Shown here: positions 45,100 to 54,319 of the stretch, piece after piece
Numbering within the stretch: the stretch's first letter is position 1
Layout: each line of letters begins with the position of its first letter
Assembly (NCBI RefSeq): GCF_002259485.1
Contig: NZ_NPGA01000012.1
Span: forward strand, 124,001 to 188,000
DNA: 64,000 nt
Reading direction: 5' to 3'
From: Rhodococcus sp. 14-1411-2a
Lineage (GTDB): Bacteria > Actinomycetota > Actinomycetes > Mycobacteriales > Mycobacteriaceae
Notes under the pieces: generated by a model
Database searches by the model: none
Told to the model about the DNA's origin: nothing
What the model saw: the letters and a program-made list of their open reading frames with translations, nothing else
Program-made: the position numbers and the translations under genes

Positions 45100-45794
45100 G
45101 CGGATTCCTTCTGTGCAACAGGAGTATTGGAGAGCATGACCGGTACGACGGCGACCAGTGCCAAGAGCACGGGTAGTCCGCTGGGCAGGAACATCGAGGC
45201 GACGAGCGCAATGCATGCTCCGACGAGGGCTGCGTTGCGGGTGGCCCGGTCTCGGAGCGCGGGCATGATCAGTCCCAGCAGGATCGCAGGGAATGCGGCA
45301 TCGAGACCGAGTGCGGCGGTATCGGTGATCGCACCGCCGCCGAGCGTGCCGATCACGACGCCGATGTTCCAGGTGACGAACAGTCCGATCCCGCACAGCC
45401 AGAACGCTGTTCGACGGCTGCCCTCGTCCTTTTCGGCAACGCTGAAGGCCACTGCCTCGTCGGTGATGAGGTGAGTTCCGATTAGTCGCTTCAACGGAGA
45501 GACGTTGCGAAACACCTCACCGATGGAGAAGCCGAGCGGAACCAGTCGGATGTTGGCGAGCAACGCGCTGGCGACAGCGGCAACGGGATTGCCGCCTGCC
45601 GCCAGAATGCCGACGAAAATGAATTGGGACGACCCGGCGAAGACCACCAGTGACATCACGACCGGCAGCCACAGGGGCAGACCCGCTGCCACCGAGATGG
45701 CACCGAACGATGCCCCGACCAGAGCGTCGGCCAGGCAGACCAACGCGATGTCGCGGATGTTGACCCCGGGAAGGGTTCGCCATGTCGAACGCAT
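45096..45794 (-). CDS. azlC: AzlC branched-chain amino-acid exporter subunit
   Basis: 232 residues, start at ATG 45794 (MRSTWRTLPGV); upstream extension is spurious. Polytopic AzlC/BrnF protein with the signature PVVMSLVVFAGSSQFIFVGI and NIRLVPLGFSIGEVF. Works with AzlD. Divergent from an HTH-cupin regulator with a 66-base gap, a usual arrangement for azlCD units. Confidence 0.88.
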   Translation of the reverse strand: MRSTWRTLPGVNIRDIALVCLADALVGASFGAISVAAGLPLWLPVVMSLVVFAGSSQFIFVGILAAGGNPVAAVASALLANIRLVPLGFSIGEVFRNVSPLKRLIGTHLITDEAVAFSVAEKDEGSRRTAFWLCGIGLFVTWNIGVVIGTLGGGAITDTAALGLDAAFPAILLGLIMPALRDRATRNAALVGACIALVASMFLPSGLPVLLALVAVVPVMLSNTPVAQKESA

Positions 45795-45860
45795 GGTCGT
45801 TATAGTGGATGATGTTAGGCTGTTCGTCAAATCAAACGAACGTACCGATGGAGTGAACGA

Positions 45861-46418
45861 ATGGCGGATACCGGTCCACCGATCGCGGCAATAGCTGCCG
45901 CTCTCCAGCAGGAACGGCGGCGCGTGGGACTTTCGCTCGCAGAAGTTGCGCGTCGTGCAGGGATCGCGAAATCGACTCTGTCGCAGCTCGAATCGGGTAC
46001 CGGGAACCCGAGCCTCGAAACTCTCTGGGCGCTCAGCGTTACCCTCGACGTGCCGTTCTCCAGGTTGGTCGAGCCCGCGAAGCAGTCGGTCCGCCTGATT
46101 CGTGCGGGGGAGGGTCCAAGATTCGCGTCGGACAGGGCGGACTACACGGCGACGCTGTTGGCGTCGTCTCCACCGAACGCTCGGCGGGACATCTATCTGA
46201 TCAGCGCCGACGTCGGTGAACCGAGGCGCTCGGACCCACACTCGCCGAATGTCGTCGAGCATGTGGTGCTCAGCGCGGGACGGGCGATGGTGGGCCCGAT
46301 GGGGGAGGCCGTCGAACTGGTGCCGGGCGACTACGTTGCCTACCCCGGCGACGTGCCGCACATCTTCGAGGCCCTCGAGCCGAACACCATGGCAGTGATG
46401 ATCACCGAACACAGCTGA
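45861..46418 (+). CDS. XRE-family regulator with C-terminal cupin
   Basis: 185 residues. HTH_3 domain in residues 12-66 (ERRRVGLSLAEVARRAGIAKSTLSQLE) and a C-terminal cupin (EHVVLSAGRAMVGPMGEAVE, PGDYVAYPGDVPHIFEAL). This two-domain class senses small molecules through the cupin. It is divergent from azlC and probably regulates it. Confidence 0.85.
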   Translation: MADTGPPIAAIAAALQQERRRVGLSLAEVARRAGIAKSTLSQLESGTGNPSLETLWALSVTLDVPFSRLVEPAKQSVRLIRAGEGPRFASDRADYTATLLASSPPNARRDIYLISADVGEPRRSDPHSPNVVEHVVLSAGRAMVGPMGEAVELVPGDYVAYPGDVPHIFEALEPNTMAVMITEHS

Positions 46419-46586
46419 CGTAGGGGGAATAGTCGGCGGGCATGCCTCGTTGGACTCTTTCGACGGCGTTCGCTTGGCAAGCCCCGGGCCTCACCCCATT
46501 TGTCGCTTCGAGCGACCACTCGCCGAGAGGCGTTTGCAGCGGACGTCGTCCCTACTTTTGTCCGCACATGGAGAGGGACAGGATTC

Positions 46587-47414
46587 ATGGCACCGAAGAC
46601 GTGGTTCATCACCGGCACATCCAAGGGATTCGGACGCGAGTGGGCCATCGCGGCCCTCGAACGCGGAGACCGGGTGGCAGCAACGGCTCGCAACACCGAC
46701 ACGCTGAAGGATCTCGTCGAGCAGTACGGGGACGCGATTCTGCCGATCGAACTCGACGTGAACGACCGGGCGGCCGACTTCGCGGCCGTGCAGCAGGCTC
46801 ACGAGACGTTCGGCTCACTCGACATCGTGATCAACAACGCCGGCTACGGCCAGTTCGGCATGATCGAGGAACTGTCCGAAGAGGACGCCCGCGCGCAGAT
46901 CGAGACCAACGTCTTCGGTGCGCTGTGGGTGACCCAGGCCGCACTGCCGTTCATGCGTGCGCAGGGCAGCGGCCACATTCTGCAGGTGTCGTCCATCGGC
47001 GGCATTTCCGCGTTCCCGAACGTCGGTGCGTACCACGCCTCCAAATGGGCCCTGGAAGGATTCAGCCAGGCACTGGCGCAGGAGGTCGAAGACTTCGGCA
47101 TTCACGTCACGCTGATCGAGCCGGGCGGATTCTCCACCGACTGGTCCGGCCCGTCTGCGAAGAAGTCCACCGACATCGCCGCATACGACCCGGTTCGGGA
47201 CAAAGCCACGAAGCTGCGCAGCGCCCGGCAGGCGACTCCCGGTGATCCGAGTGCAACGCGGTCGGCTCTGCTGAAGGTCGTCGACGCCGAGAAGCCGCCG
47301 TTGCGAGTGTTTTTCGGCGAGGCTCCGCTGGAGATCGCGACGAAGGACTACGAATCGCGACTCGCGAGCTGGCGCGAATGGCAGCCCGTGGCCGTCGAGG
47401 CACACGGAGGCTGA
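46587..47414 (+). CDS. Short-chain dehydrogenase/reductase
   Basis: 275 residues, start ATG after GAGAGGG. Cofactor motif TGTSKGFGREWA, NNAGYGQFGMIEE, catalytic Ser in ILQVSSIGGISAFP, and Tyr/Lys in YHASKWALEGFSQAL. The N-terminal Arg in VAATARN favours NADP. It belongs to the classical SDR branch of general reductases; substrate unknown. Confidence 0.85.
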   Translation: MAPKTWFITGTSKGFGREWAIAALERGDRVAATARNTDTLKDLVEQYGDAILPIELDVNDRAADFAAVQQAHETFGSLDIVINNAGYGQFGMIEELSEEDARAQIETNVFGALWVTQAALPFMRAQGSGHILQVSSIGGISAFPNVGAYHASKWALEGFSQALAQEVEDFGIHVTLIEPGGFSTDWSGPSAKKSTDIAAYDPVRDKATKLRSARQATPGDPSATRSALLKVVDAEKPPLRVFFGEAPLEIATKDYESRLASWREWQPVAVEAHGG

Positions 47415-47459
47415 CCAGGTCCGGTTGGAGCCACCCCTTTCGCGTTGCGGTGCGGTCGA

Positions 47460-47864
47460 TCAGTTCTCCGGAGTCAGCGCAGTGATGTCTGCCGACGTTC
47501 GCTCATCGGTGTCGGACGTCTCTTGAAAGTAGCGACGGAAAAGCATCCGCATCGATTCGATGACGTCGATGTGCTGCTGAAGAATGATGTCGAGAGAGCG
47601 ATCTGTGCCGGTGGCCAGGCTGAGAAACTTTGCCTGCAGATCCTGAGCGGACTTGAGGTCGCCCCAGGATGTCGTCATGCTCAGCTTCGTCGCGTCAATT
47701 TTCATTTTGTCGAGGTGCGCAAGGTAGGCAGCACAGGCCGCATCGCATTTCGCGGCAACGTCGGCGGGAATGGTGACAGTGCCGTCGTCGGCTTGGGCAT
47801 TGAGATCTCGCCAGTACGCAATCAGGTCCGGCTGCGAATCGGTCACGGTTTCGGCACCCTTCAT
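47460..47864 (-). CDS. Hypothetical helical protein next to DUF3558 lipoprotein
   Basis: 134 residues with an almost entirely helical pattern, two Cys residues (AKCDAACAAYLAHLDKMK) and a Trp-containing middle (SMTTSWGDLKSAQDL). No signal sequence. It is encoded ten bases after the lipoprotein gene on the same strand. I do not recognise the family; the WGD turn is only loosely like WXG100 proteins. Confidence 0.6.
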   Translation of the reverse strand: MKGAETVTDSQPDLIAYWRDLNAQADDGTVTIPADVAAKCDAACAAYLAHLDKMKIDATKLSMTTSWGDLKSAQDLQAKFLSLATGTDRSLDIILQQHIDVIESMRMLFRRYFQETSDTDERTSADITALTPEN

Positions 47865-47874
47865 TTCAACACTT

Positions 47875-48432
47875 CTAGCCCGGGAGCTCCGGATCGAGCC
47901 GGACTACGAGTTCATTGAGTTCTGTGCATGGGTCGTACTGCAGGGAATCGGCCAGTGCGCTCGTGTTCAGCGTCGTCATGATCAATTCGGCTCCAACCGT
48001 GAAGGCAAGGGCGCAATTCAGAGATGCATCGGCACCGACCTGCTGGTACTGGGTGGCGTCCCGCGTTCCCACTCGAGTCGGCAGGAGTCGGTCGAAGGTG
48101 GTCGCATCGCCTATGTAGTCGAGACCTTTCAACCCCACGAATATCGAGAAGTAGTATTTGGTCGCCGGTGGCTGGTTCTCCCAGCCGCAGATCTTGAATC
48201 CATTTTGATCGCGTCCGAATATCCCCGATTCCTTGGTCTCGGCGTTCAGTCCCGCTCGCTCGATGGCCTCGTCGGGGATGGTGCAGGGATCCCATGGCTC
48301 TGTGGGTGCTGCGATGGTGGTGCTGGCCGCGGTCGGAGTCGCGTCGTCCCCTGTAGCGCTTGCACAGCCTGTGAGCAGCAGAAGTATCGCCATTGCCGGG
48401 AGCCATCGACGTGCCCTGTGCATCGCTGTCAT
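47875..48432 (-). CDS. DUF3558-like lipoprotein
   Basis: 185 residues starting at ATG 48432 (MTAMHRARRWLP); an ATG nine bases downstream is also possible. Signal with lipobox LLTGCAS (Cys about residue 23), a Thr/Ala-rich linker, then WDPCTIPDEAIERAGLN and a further CGW segment and YDPC near the end. This Cys spacing is the DUF3558 pattern found in actinobacterial surface lipoproteins. Function unknown; paired with the small helical protein. Confidence 0.8.
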   Translation of the reverse strand: MTAMHRARRWLPAMAILLLLTGCASATGDDATPTAASTTIAAPTEPWDPCTIPDEAIERAGLNAETKESGIFGRDQNGFKICGWENQPPATKYYFSIFVGLKGLDYIGDATTFDRLLPTRVGTRDATQYQQVGADASLNCALAFTVGAELIMTTLNTSALADSLQYDPCTELNELVVRLDPELPG

Positions 48433-48507
48433 CCATTCCTCGAGAACACCTATGTTCTTGGACGCAGTTGCGCCTCGTCCGGTTCCCGAGACGGTCGAAT
48501 TCACGCA

Positions 48508-48555
48508 CCTCGTGGGGATTCGCACCGCGTTCAGGGGGTGCGGATTCCCACGAGG
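48508..48555. other. 19-bp inverted repeat
   Basis: CCTCGTGGGGATTCGCACC and GGTGCGGATTCCCACGAGG are reverse complements at 17 of 19 positions around GCGTTCAGGG. It lies about 150 bases after the methyltransferase stop and 76 bases upstream of the lipoprotein gene, both on the minus strand. No T-run follows, so a simple terminator is uncertain. Confidence 0.6.
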
Positions 48556-48704
48556 GGCGTAGATCGGCGGCCATCGAGCGCGATCGCCCGATGGGCCGCC
48601 ATCGTAGGTGCGTCACTGTGCGGCGTCGGTGAGACAGCCTCAGTGGCTGCATGATCGAACGGATGCCACCGACGATTCGACTCCATGATCCGTGTCAGGC
48701 TGTG

Positions 48705-49328
48705 TCACAGTCGCTTTCGCGCTTGCAGACGCTCCACGAGTCCGAGGTTGAATCTTTCGATGTCCTCGACGGCGAAGGTGTCGTCGCCGACAAGTGCGAG
48801 AGAGGGGCGTCGCAGGAAATGCTCACCGCCCACGGGGATGCTCACCAGTTCGACCAGGCGCTGGAGCCATCGAACGACCCGCAAGGACGAGGGTACGTGG
48901 TCGGCCAGCAGAAGGGTTCCGCCGGGCCGCAGCACTCGTGTCATCTCCGCGAGAGCGACGTCGGGTGAGGGGATCGCGCACAGGGAGAAGGTGCAGACGA
49001 CGGTGTCGAACGATGCGTCGGGGAACTCCAGTCCATGCGCATTGCCGAGCATCAGATTGGCATCGGGCATCACCGACTCTGCACGAGTTCGACCGCGCGC
49101 CAGCATGTCCGGGCTCAGTTCGATCCCGGTCAAGGCCGTCCGCTCCGGGTAGTGATCGAGGTTGAGGCCGGTTCCCACCGCGATCTCGAGCACCTCGCCG
49201 GTGGCTCGAGAGCAAATCCAGGATCGGGTGTCTCGAAACAGAACGCGGTCGAGAAAGTTCATGTGCTTGTCGTAGTGGACCGACTGTTTGTCCCAGTATC
49301 GCTGCCACCTGTCATGTCGTCGATTCAT
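48705..49328 (-). CDS. Class I SAM-dependent methyltransferase
   Basis: 207 residues starting at ATG overlapping the DUF2892 gene by ATGA. Motif I VLEIAVGTGLNLDHYPE, motif post-I LTGIELSPDMLARG, and FDTVVCTFSLCAIPSPD, characteristic of small UbiE/PMT-like or phospholipid-type methyltransferases. It is expressed with a membrane protein downstream of two CstR-type boxes, so it may methylate a thiol or sulfide; this is inference. Confidence 0.82.
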   Translation of the reverse strand: MNRRHDRWQRYWDKQSVHYDKHMNFLDRVLFRDTRSWICSRATGEVLEIAVGTGLNLDHYPERTALTGIELSPDMLARGRTRAESVMPDANLMLGNAHGLEFPDASFDTVVCTFSLCAIPSPDVALAEMTRVLRPGGTLLLADHVPSSLRVVRWLQRLVELVSIPVGGEHFLRRPSLALVGDDTFAVEDIERFNLGLVERLQARKRL

Positions 49329-49561
49329 GGCTTCGCGCACGGTGTCGATTGCTCCATGCCCAATCGTCGCATCACAAGACTCGCCGGACACCATCCCACC
49401 GCCGAGTAGAACACGAGGTTTCCGCCGACGAACGCCGTCAGTGCTTGCCATCGACGGTCGTGTAGTCGGGTGAGCGCGAGGCTCGCGAGCACCACGGTGC
49501 CTCCCAGTGCCGGTACTGCGCGATCGATACTCGGGCGGACGGATCCTGCAGCACATGACAT
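49325..49561 (-). CDS. DUF2892/YgaP-type small membrane protein
   Basis: 78 residues with two hydrophobic helices, about 18-32 (ALGGTVVLASLALT) and 41-60 (ALTAFVGGNLVFYSAVGWCP). The ending GWCPASLVMRRLG is the hallmark of the inner-membrane domain found fused to rhodaneses (YgaP). It is the first gene of a two-gene unit reading left from the CstR-type boxes. Confidence 0.8.
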   Translation of the reverse strand: MSCAAGSVRPSIDRAVPALGGTVVLASLALTRLHDRRWQALTAFVGGNLVFYSAVGWCPASLVMRRLGMEQSTPCAKP

Positions 49562-49604
49562 GAGGAGATGCTCGATTCTCTGGGTGAACGGTGTTGTTCA
49601 TGTA

Positions 49605-49651
49605 TACCCTAGGGGGTACAAGTTCGGGTGTCATTGATACCCCCGGGGGTA
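49605..49651. promoter_or_regulatory. Two CstR/CsoR-type operators
   Basis: TACCCTAGGGGGTA (49605-49618) and TACCCCCGGGGGTA (49638-49651), 33 bp apart, lie between a divergent DUF2892/methyltransferase unit and the MMPL transporter. The second is a perfect palindrome. They match the boxes at 51945, 57999, 60588 and 63240. Confidence 0.8.
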
Positions 49652-49696
49652 CCGTGCTACCGTTCGGGCACCGCCCCCGACCTTTAAGGACACACA

Positions 49697-51877
49697 GTGA
49701 GTTCTACGGACGTTCGAACCGACGAGAGTTCTGCAGACAGCTCGCCGCCAGGGATCACCGGGGGGCCGTTGGCGCGCTTCGGTGCGCGCATGGCAGGCAA
49801 TTTCAAGTGGGTGGTCACCGCGTGGCTCGTGGTCATCATCGGATTGGGAGCGTTTGCCCCGTCGGTGTTTGGCTCTCTCGCCGGTGCCGGTTGGCAATCC
49901 AACGGATCGGAGTCGGTCCAGGTTCGCGAACTCGCACAGGAGCACTTCGGCGGGAACTCTTCTGCCGCGATACAGGTGGTCGTGCACTCGGACACCGAGC
50001 AGGTGACGGATCCCGCTGTTGCGGCGGTCATTTCCGAGGTCACCGACATTCTGGCCGCTGACTCGCGGATTTCCGAGGTGATCCCCCCGCAACCGGGGAT
50101 GTCGATCAGTCCCGACGGGCACACCGGAATCCTCATCGGTGGAGCGAACGGGACGACCGACGAGATGGTGAAGGCCGTCGACGATCTCAAGGGCGACTTG
50201 ACCGCAGCCTCCACGGACTCGATCGAGGTCTACCCGACCGGAGCATCGGCGCTGTGGAGTGACTTCAACAAGGCCAACCACGACGCGATGATCAAGGCCG
50301 AGATCATCTCCTGGCCCGTCACATTGGCGATCATGGTGCTCGCGTTCGGATCGCTCGTCGCGGCAGGCCTGCCCCTGCTGTTGACGCTGGCCGGTCTGGT
50401 CGCATCCGCGGGTGGCTTGGTTCTGCTGAACGAAATCACACCGATCTCGGTGTGGGCAATGAACTTTGCGATGATGTTCGCGCTGGCGCTCGGTATCGAC
50501 TACGCGCTCTTCCTCGTCGTTCGATTCCGGGATGCGCTCCGAAAGACCATCGACGCCGGACGGATCGACCCGCAGCGTGCAGTGGCAGAAACGATGGACA
50601 CGGCAGGCAAAGCAGTCCTGCTGTCCGGTCTGACCGTGCTGATCAGCTTGTCTGCCGTGCTTCTCGTACCGGCACCTGCGGTACGCACGATGGCCGTGGG
50701 CATCATGCTCGCGGTGGTGTTCGTGCTCGCGGCCACCCTCACACTGCTCCCCGCAGTTCTGGGCAAGCTCGGAGCCAAGGTCAATGCCGGCTCCCTCCCG
50801 TACGCGAAGCGTCAGGTGCACCGTTCGCCGAAATTCGCGTCCTGGGGTCAGTTGCTGCACAAGCATCCGTGGCCGTTCGCCATCGGCTCGATGTTGATTC
50901 TGGTGGCGCTGTCGATTCCGGCTCTGGGTCTGAAGGTCGCCATGCCGTCCATTTCGGTTGTGCCCGAGGACGCTCCGGTCCGGCAGGGCTACGAACTGGT
51001 GCAGGCACAGATGGGCGAAGGTGCACCAGGCATGCTGCAGATCATCGCCCCCACATCGGAGGCGGAGCAGACCGCGCAGATCGCAGCGAGCGTCGACGGC
51101 GTATCGATGGTGACGCCGCCCATGCCCGCCATGGACGGATCCGACTTCGTCATGCTGCAGGCCATCCCGAACGTGGACCCGTCGGACCCCGCACTCGAGA
51201 CCACACTCGACGCCTTGCGCGCCGAGCTGCCCGAGGGAGCGATCGTCGGCGGTGCACCCGCGGAGAACCTGGACCTGCAGACAGCGTTGAACGAGTATCT
51301 GCCGATCGTGGTGTCGGTGATCCTCGTGCTCGGATTCCTGCTGCTGCTGATCGCGCTGCAGGCACCGCTGATCGCTCTGTTGGGGACCGTGGTCAGCCTG
51401 CTGTCCACCGGAGCGGCATTCGGTGTGGCGAAGTTGATCTTCCAGGACGGTCACGGCTCGTCGCTGCTCGGATTCACGCCGCAGGGATTCCTGAACGGTT
51501 GGGGCCCGGTGTTCTTCTTCGCGATGATCTTCGCAATCGCGATGGACTACACGGTGTTTCTGCTGTCGAGCGTCAAGGAACACTACGAGAACACCGGTGA
51601 TCCGCACGGTTCTCAGGTCGACGGAATGGCGCATTCGGGTCGGGTGATCTTCGCGGCGGCAGCGGTGATGATCGCGGTGTTCTTCTCGTTCGCGCTCGCC
51701 GAACCACTGCCACCCAAGGAGATGGGAATCATTCTGGGTGTCGCCGTATTGCTGGACGCGATTCTCATCCGCTTGGTTCTGCTGCCGGTGTTGTTGCGCT
51801 TGACCGGCCACGCCGCATGGTGGTCACCCGCGTGGTTGCGTGCGGTACTCCCCAAGATCGGCTTCTCGCACAGCTGA
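49697..51877 (+). CDS. MMPL/RND family transporter
   Basis: 726 residues from GTG 49697. Layout is the MMPL type: helix 1 at about 36-58, a large periplasmic domain, five helices (about 190-340), a second periplasmic domain and a further helical block. Helix 4 contains LALGIDYALFLVVRFRDALR with the Asp-Tyr pair, and the second half repeats it as IAMDYTVFLLSSVKEHY. It exports lipids or drugs in mycolata. Here it is preceded by two CstR-type boxes and followed by the cstR-like gene, suggesting export of a sulfur or thiol compound. Confidence 0.88.
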   Translation: MSSTDVRTDESSADSSPPGITGGPLARFGARMAGNFKWVVTAWLVVIIGLGAFAPSVFGSLAGAGWQSNGSESVQVRELAQEHFGGNSSAAIQVVVHSDTEQVTDPAVAAVISEVTDILAADSRISEVIPPQPGMSISPDGHTGILIGGANGTTDEMVKAVDDLKGDLTAASTDSIEVYPTGASALWSDFNKANHDAMIKAEIISWPVTLAIMVLAFGSLVAAGLPLLLTLAGLVASAGGLVLLNEITPISVWAMNFAMMFALALGIDYALFLVVRFRDALRKTIDAGRIDPQRAVAETMDTAGKAVLLSGLTVLISLSAVLLVPAPAVRTMAVGIMLAVVFVLAATLTLLPAVLGKLGAKVNAGSLPYAKRQVHRSPKFASWGQLLHKHPWPFAIGSMLILVALSIPALGLKVAMPSISVVPEDAPVRQGYELVQAQMGEGAPGMLQIIAPTSEAEQTAQIAASVDGVSMVTPPMPAMDGSDFVMLQAIPNVDPSDPALETTLDALRAELPEGAIVGGAPAENLDLQTALNEYLPIVVSVILVLGFLLLLIALQAPLIALLGTVVSLLSTGAAFGVAKLIFQDGHGSSLLGFTPQGFLNGWGPVFFFAMIFAIAMDYTVFLLSSVKEHYENTGDPHGSQVDGMAHSGRVIFAAAAVMIAVFFSFALAEPLPPKEMGIILGVAVLLDAILIRLVLLPVLLRLTGHAAWWSPAWLRAVLPKIGFSHS

Positions 51878-51899
51878 GTGTCACCGATCCAGAGCAACA

Positions 51900-51935
51900 C
51901 GGTGGTGGCCGAGGCCGTACGGCTTCGGCCACCAC
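51900..51935. terminator. Hairpin terminator after the MMPL gene
   Basis: GGTGGTGGCCGAGGCC and GGCTTCGGCCACCAC form a long GC-rich stem around GTAC, 23 bases after the stop codon and just before the next operator. Confidence 0.75.
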
Positions 51936-51944
51936 GACCACTCT

Positions 51945-51958
51945 TACCCCTAGGGGTA
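51945..51958. promoter_or_regulatory. CstR/CsoR-type operator
   Basis: Perfect palindrome TACCCCTAGGGGTA, 34 bases upstream of the CstR-like gene, consistent with autorepression. Confidence 0.85.
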
Positions 51959-51959
51959 A

Positions 51960-52256
<297 letters not shown>

Positions 52257-52283
52257 AGTTCGCGACGGTCCGCCGACCCCGCG

Positions 52284-52818
52284 TCAGCGGTGCGAGGGTG
52301 CTCCGAGGGGCCCGTGTGGATGGGTGAAAACCGCACGGGCCCACAAAGCCGTGGACAACAGCCGCCGCACAACCCAAGTACATTCCGATGGATGGGCCCG
52401 CGAACTCCGCATCGGGCGTCAGCGATTGGCGCGACCAGATTGCCAGTACGGCGAAGACCGTGGTTACTCCGTTCCCAGCCAATGCCAATCCTGCCCATTG
52501 GAACCGCCGTACTGCGCGCGCAGCCGCGGCCACTGTGACCGTGAACGTGACGCTGAAGACGACGAACAGAGTGGGTAGAACTCCCGCAGACTCGTTTTCG
52601 GCGCGTGGTGTGCGTAGCAAGACGTCATATCCATGCGCTGAACCGGTGTGGGGTAGCACGAACCCCAGGATCGCGGTCGCGATCGCGGCGACGAGGATCG
52701 GCGTGCTTCTGCCGAACTCGACCTCGGGCAGCACCCGTCGTTCTATGGCGTCGAACAACGAGCGGTACGTGCTCAGCTCGCCGTCGACGCTGTGACTCCT
52801 CGGTTTTCGGCAGCTCAC
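52284..52818 (-). pseudogene. Membrane protein gene with a single frameshift
   Basis: From GTG 52818, overlapping the SQR stop by GTGA, one frame gives an actinobacterial membrane protein with helices at about 35-55, 80-100 and 105-130 (STYRSLFDAIERRVLPEVEF, GLALAGNGVTTVFAVLAIWS, GMYLGCAAA). Near 52350 the plausible continuation switches frame to LLSTALWARAVFTHPHGPLG and APSHR with a stop at 52284. The unshifted frame would run on to 52186, overlapping the cstR gene by 71 bases; the shifted one ends cleanly 27 bases short of it. The span is 3n+1, so one base appears inserted. Could be a real mutation or a sequence error. Confidence 0.65.
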
Positions 52819-54020
52819 GCTCGGCCGGTGAGGATGGCGTTCCAATACAACGCCGGCAGGCCGCGCCTTTTCAGGAACCACATGTCGCGGCGTTCGTGGG
52901 TGGTGTCGATGAACGGAATAGAGGGTGCGGGCTGCATCGTGTAGTCGAATTCGGCCAGAAGCATCGTGTTCCGAGACGTCGTCAAGGGGCAGGAGGCATA
53001 GCCACCGTACTGCGCGGTCAGCGGACGGCCGGCGATGCTCGCCTGCAGGTTCTCGGCGACTACGGGTGCCTGCTTGCGAATCGCGGCACCGGTCTTGGAG
53101 TTCGGCGAGGATCCGGCATCACCGAGCGCGAAGATGTTGTCGAATCGACTGTGCCGCAGAGTGTTCTTGTCGATCTGTACGTATCCGGCCGGATTCTCGG
53201 GGTCCGCTATGGGGCTGGCCTTGATCCAGTCCGGTGCTGATTGCCGCGGTACGACGTGGAGGAGATCGTAGGGTAGCTCTTCGCTCACTCCCGCGGCATT
53301 GTCGGTGATCGTCACCGATCGGCCGTCGGGATCGACGGCGGTGACCTCACTGTTCTTGCGCACCTCGATACCGTAGCGCGCTACCACCCGCTCGAGCTCC
53401 TCGGCGAAGACCGGCACTCCGAACATTCCGGGTGTGGGCAGGACGAGGACAACCCGGATGGCGTCGAGCACGCCCTGCTCGCGCCAGTAGTCGGCCGCAA
53501 GGTACGCGATCTTCTGTGGGGCACCCGCGCATTTGATGGGGCCGGAAGGCATCGTGAACACGGCGGTGCCCGAGCGCATCTTCTGGATCATCTGCCACGT
53601 CTTGGGTGCGAGGTCGTAGCGATAGTTGCTAGAGACCTGCGGGGTGTCGATCGATTCGGCCATGCCGGGCACGGAGTCCCAGTCGAGCTGGATACCGGGG
53701 CACACCACCAGGTGGTCGTAGTGCACGGTGGTTCCCGAGGAGGTGCTGACCGTCTGGGCATCGGGGTCGACTCCCTCGGCTCGATCCTTGATCCAGCCGA
53801 CGCCCTGCGGCATCACCGACGCCTCGCTGCGCGCACTTTCCGCGGCCGGGGCGCGGCCACCACCGACGAGAGTCCACAGGGGTTGGTAGTAGTGGGTCTC
53901 GGCCGGCTCGATGATGCCGATGTCGGTCATTCCTGCGCGCCGCAGACGTGCCGCGAGAGAGAGACCGGCATTGCCCCCGCCGATGATGGCGACTTCGTGG
54001 TCGATGGTGTGCGCGGACAT
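52815..54020 (-). CDS. sqr: Sulfide:quinone oxidoreductase, type II-like
   Basis: 401 residues from ATG 54020 after AGGAGGACC. FAD-binding motif AIIGGGNAGLSLAARLRRAG, then a Rossmann-like second half. Active-site cysteines are C164 (GPIKCAGAPQK) and C344 (GGYASCPLTTSR), the pair that carries the persulfide in type II SQRs; NIFALGDAGSSPNSKTGAA is the FAD/C-terminal motif. It oxidises H2S to sulfane sulfur at the membrane, feeding quinone. Divergent from the CstB-like gene, with a GTACGTAC palindrome between. Confidence 0.92.
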   Translation of the reverse strand: MSAHTIDHEVAIIGGGNAGLSLAARLRRAGMTDIGIIEPAETHYYQPLWTLVGGGRAPAAESARSEASVMPQGVGWIKDRAEGVDPDAQTVSTSSGTTVHYDHLVVCPGIQLDWDSVPGMAESIDTPQVSSNYRYDLAPKTWQMIQKMRSGTAVFTMPSGPIKCAGAPQKIAYLAADYWREQGVLDAIRVVLVLPTPGMFGVPVFAEELERVVARYGIEVRKNSEVTAVDPDGRSVTITDNAAGVSEELPYDLLHVVPRQSAPDWIKASPIADPENPAGYVQIDKNTLRHSRFDNIFALGDAGSSPNSKTGAAIRKQAPVVAENLQASIAGRPLTAQYGGYASCPLTTSRNTMLLAEFDYTMQPAPSIPFIDTTHERRDMWFLKRRGLPALYWNAILTGRA

Positions 54021-54115
54021 GTGGTCCTCCTGTAGCGACACGAGCTCGGTGAGCGCGTTCTCGATTCGGTTGGAGCGGGGGCGGGAATTTCACCCCTTCT
54101 TGATTGTTCGTACGG

Positions 54116-54127
54116 ATGTACGTACAT
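54116..54127. promoter_or_regulatory. ATGTACGTACAT palindrome, putative GntR operator
   Basis: Perfect 12-bp palindrome of the GT-TA-AC type favoured by GntR proteins, with a related CGTACG just upstream (54109-54114). It is 96 bases ahead of the SQR start and in the region shared with the CstB-like gene. The remaining sequence to 54319 shows no gene. Confidence 0.55.
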
Positions 54128-54319
54128 TAAGGGAGGCTAGTCGCCGATCGCGACGAACGCCACACTCGGGTCGGTTGAATTTTCCTCCCCGTCCCGGCTG
54201 AGACGGACGTGATGGTCGACGACCCGCGGAGCGCGCGCCGAACCTGCTGAACACATTCGACCGGGTGCGACTACTTCTTCATCTACACGAACGCTGCCAC
54301 GATCGACAAGGAGATTTCG

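Noticed and set aside
49631-51811. 726-codon open frame on the minus strand
   Set aside because: Antisense to the MMPL transporter; composition dominated by Gln/Arg/His, no family features.
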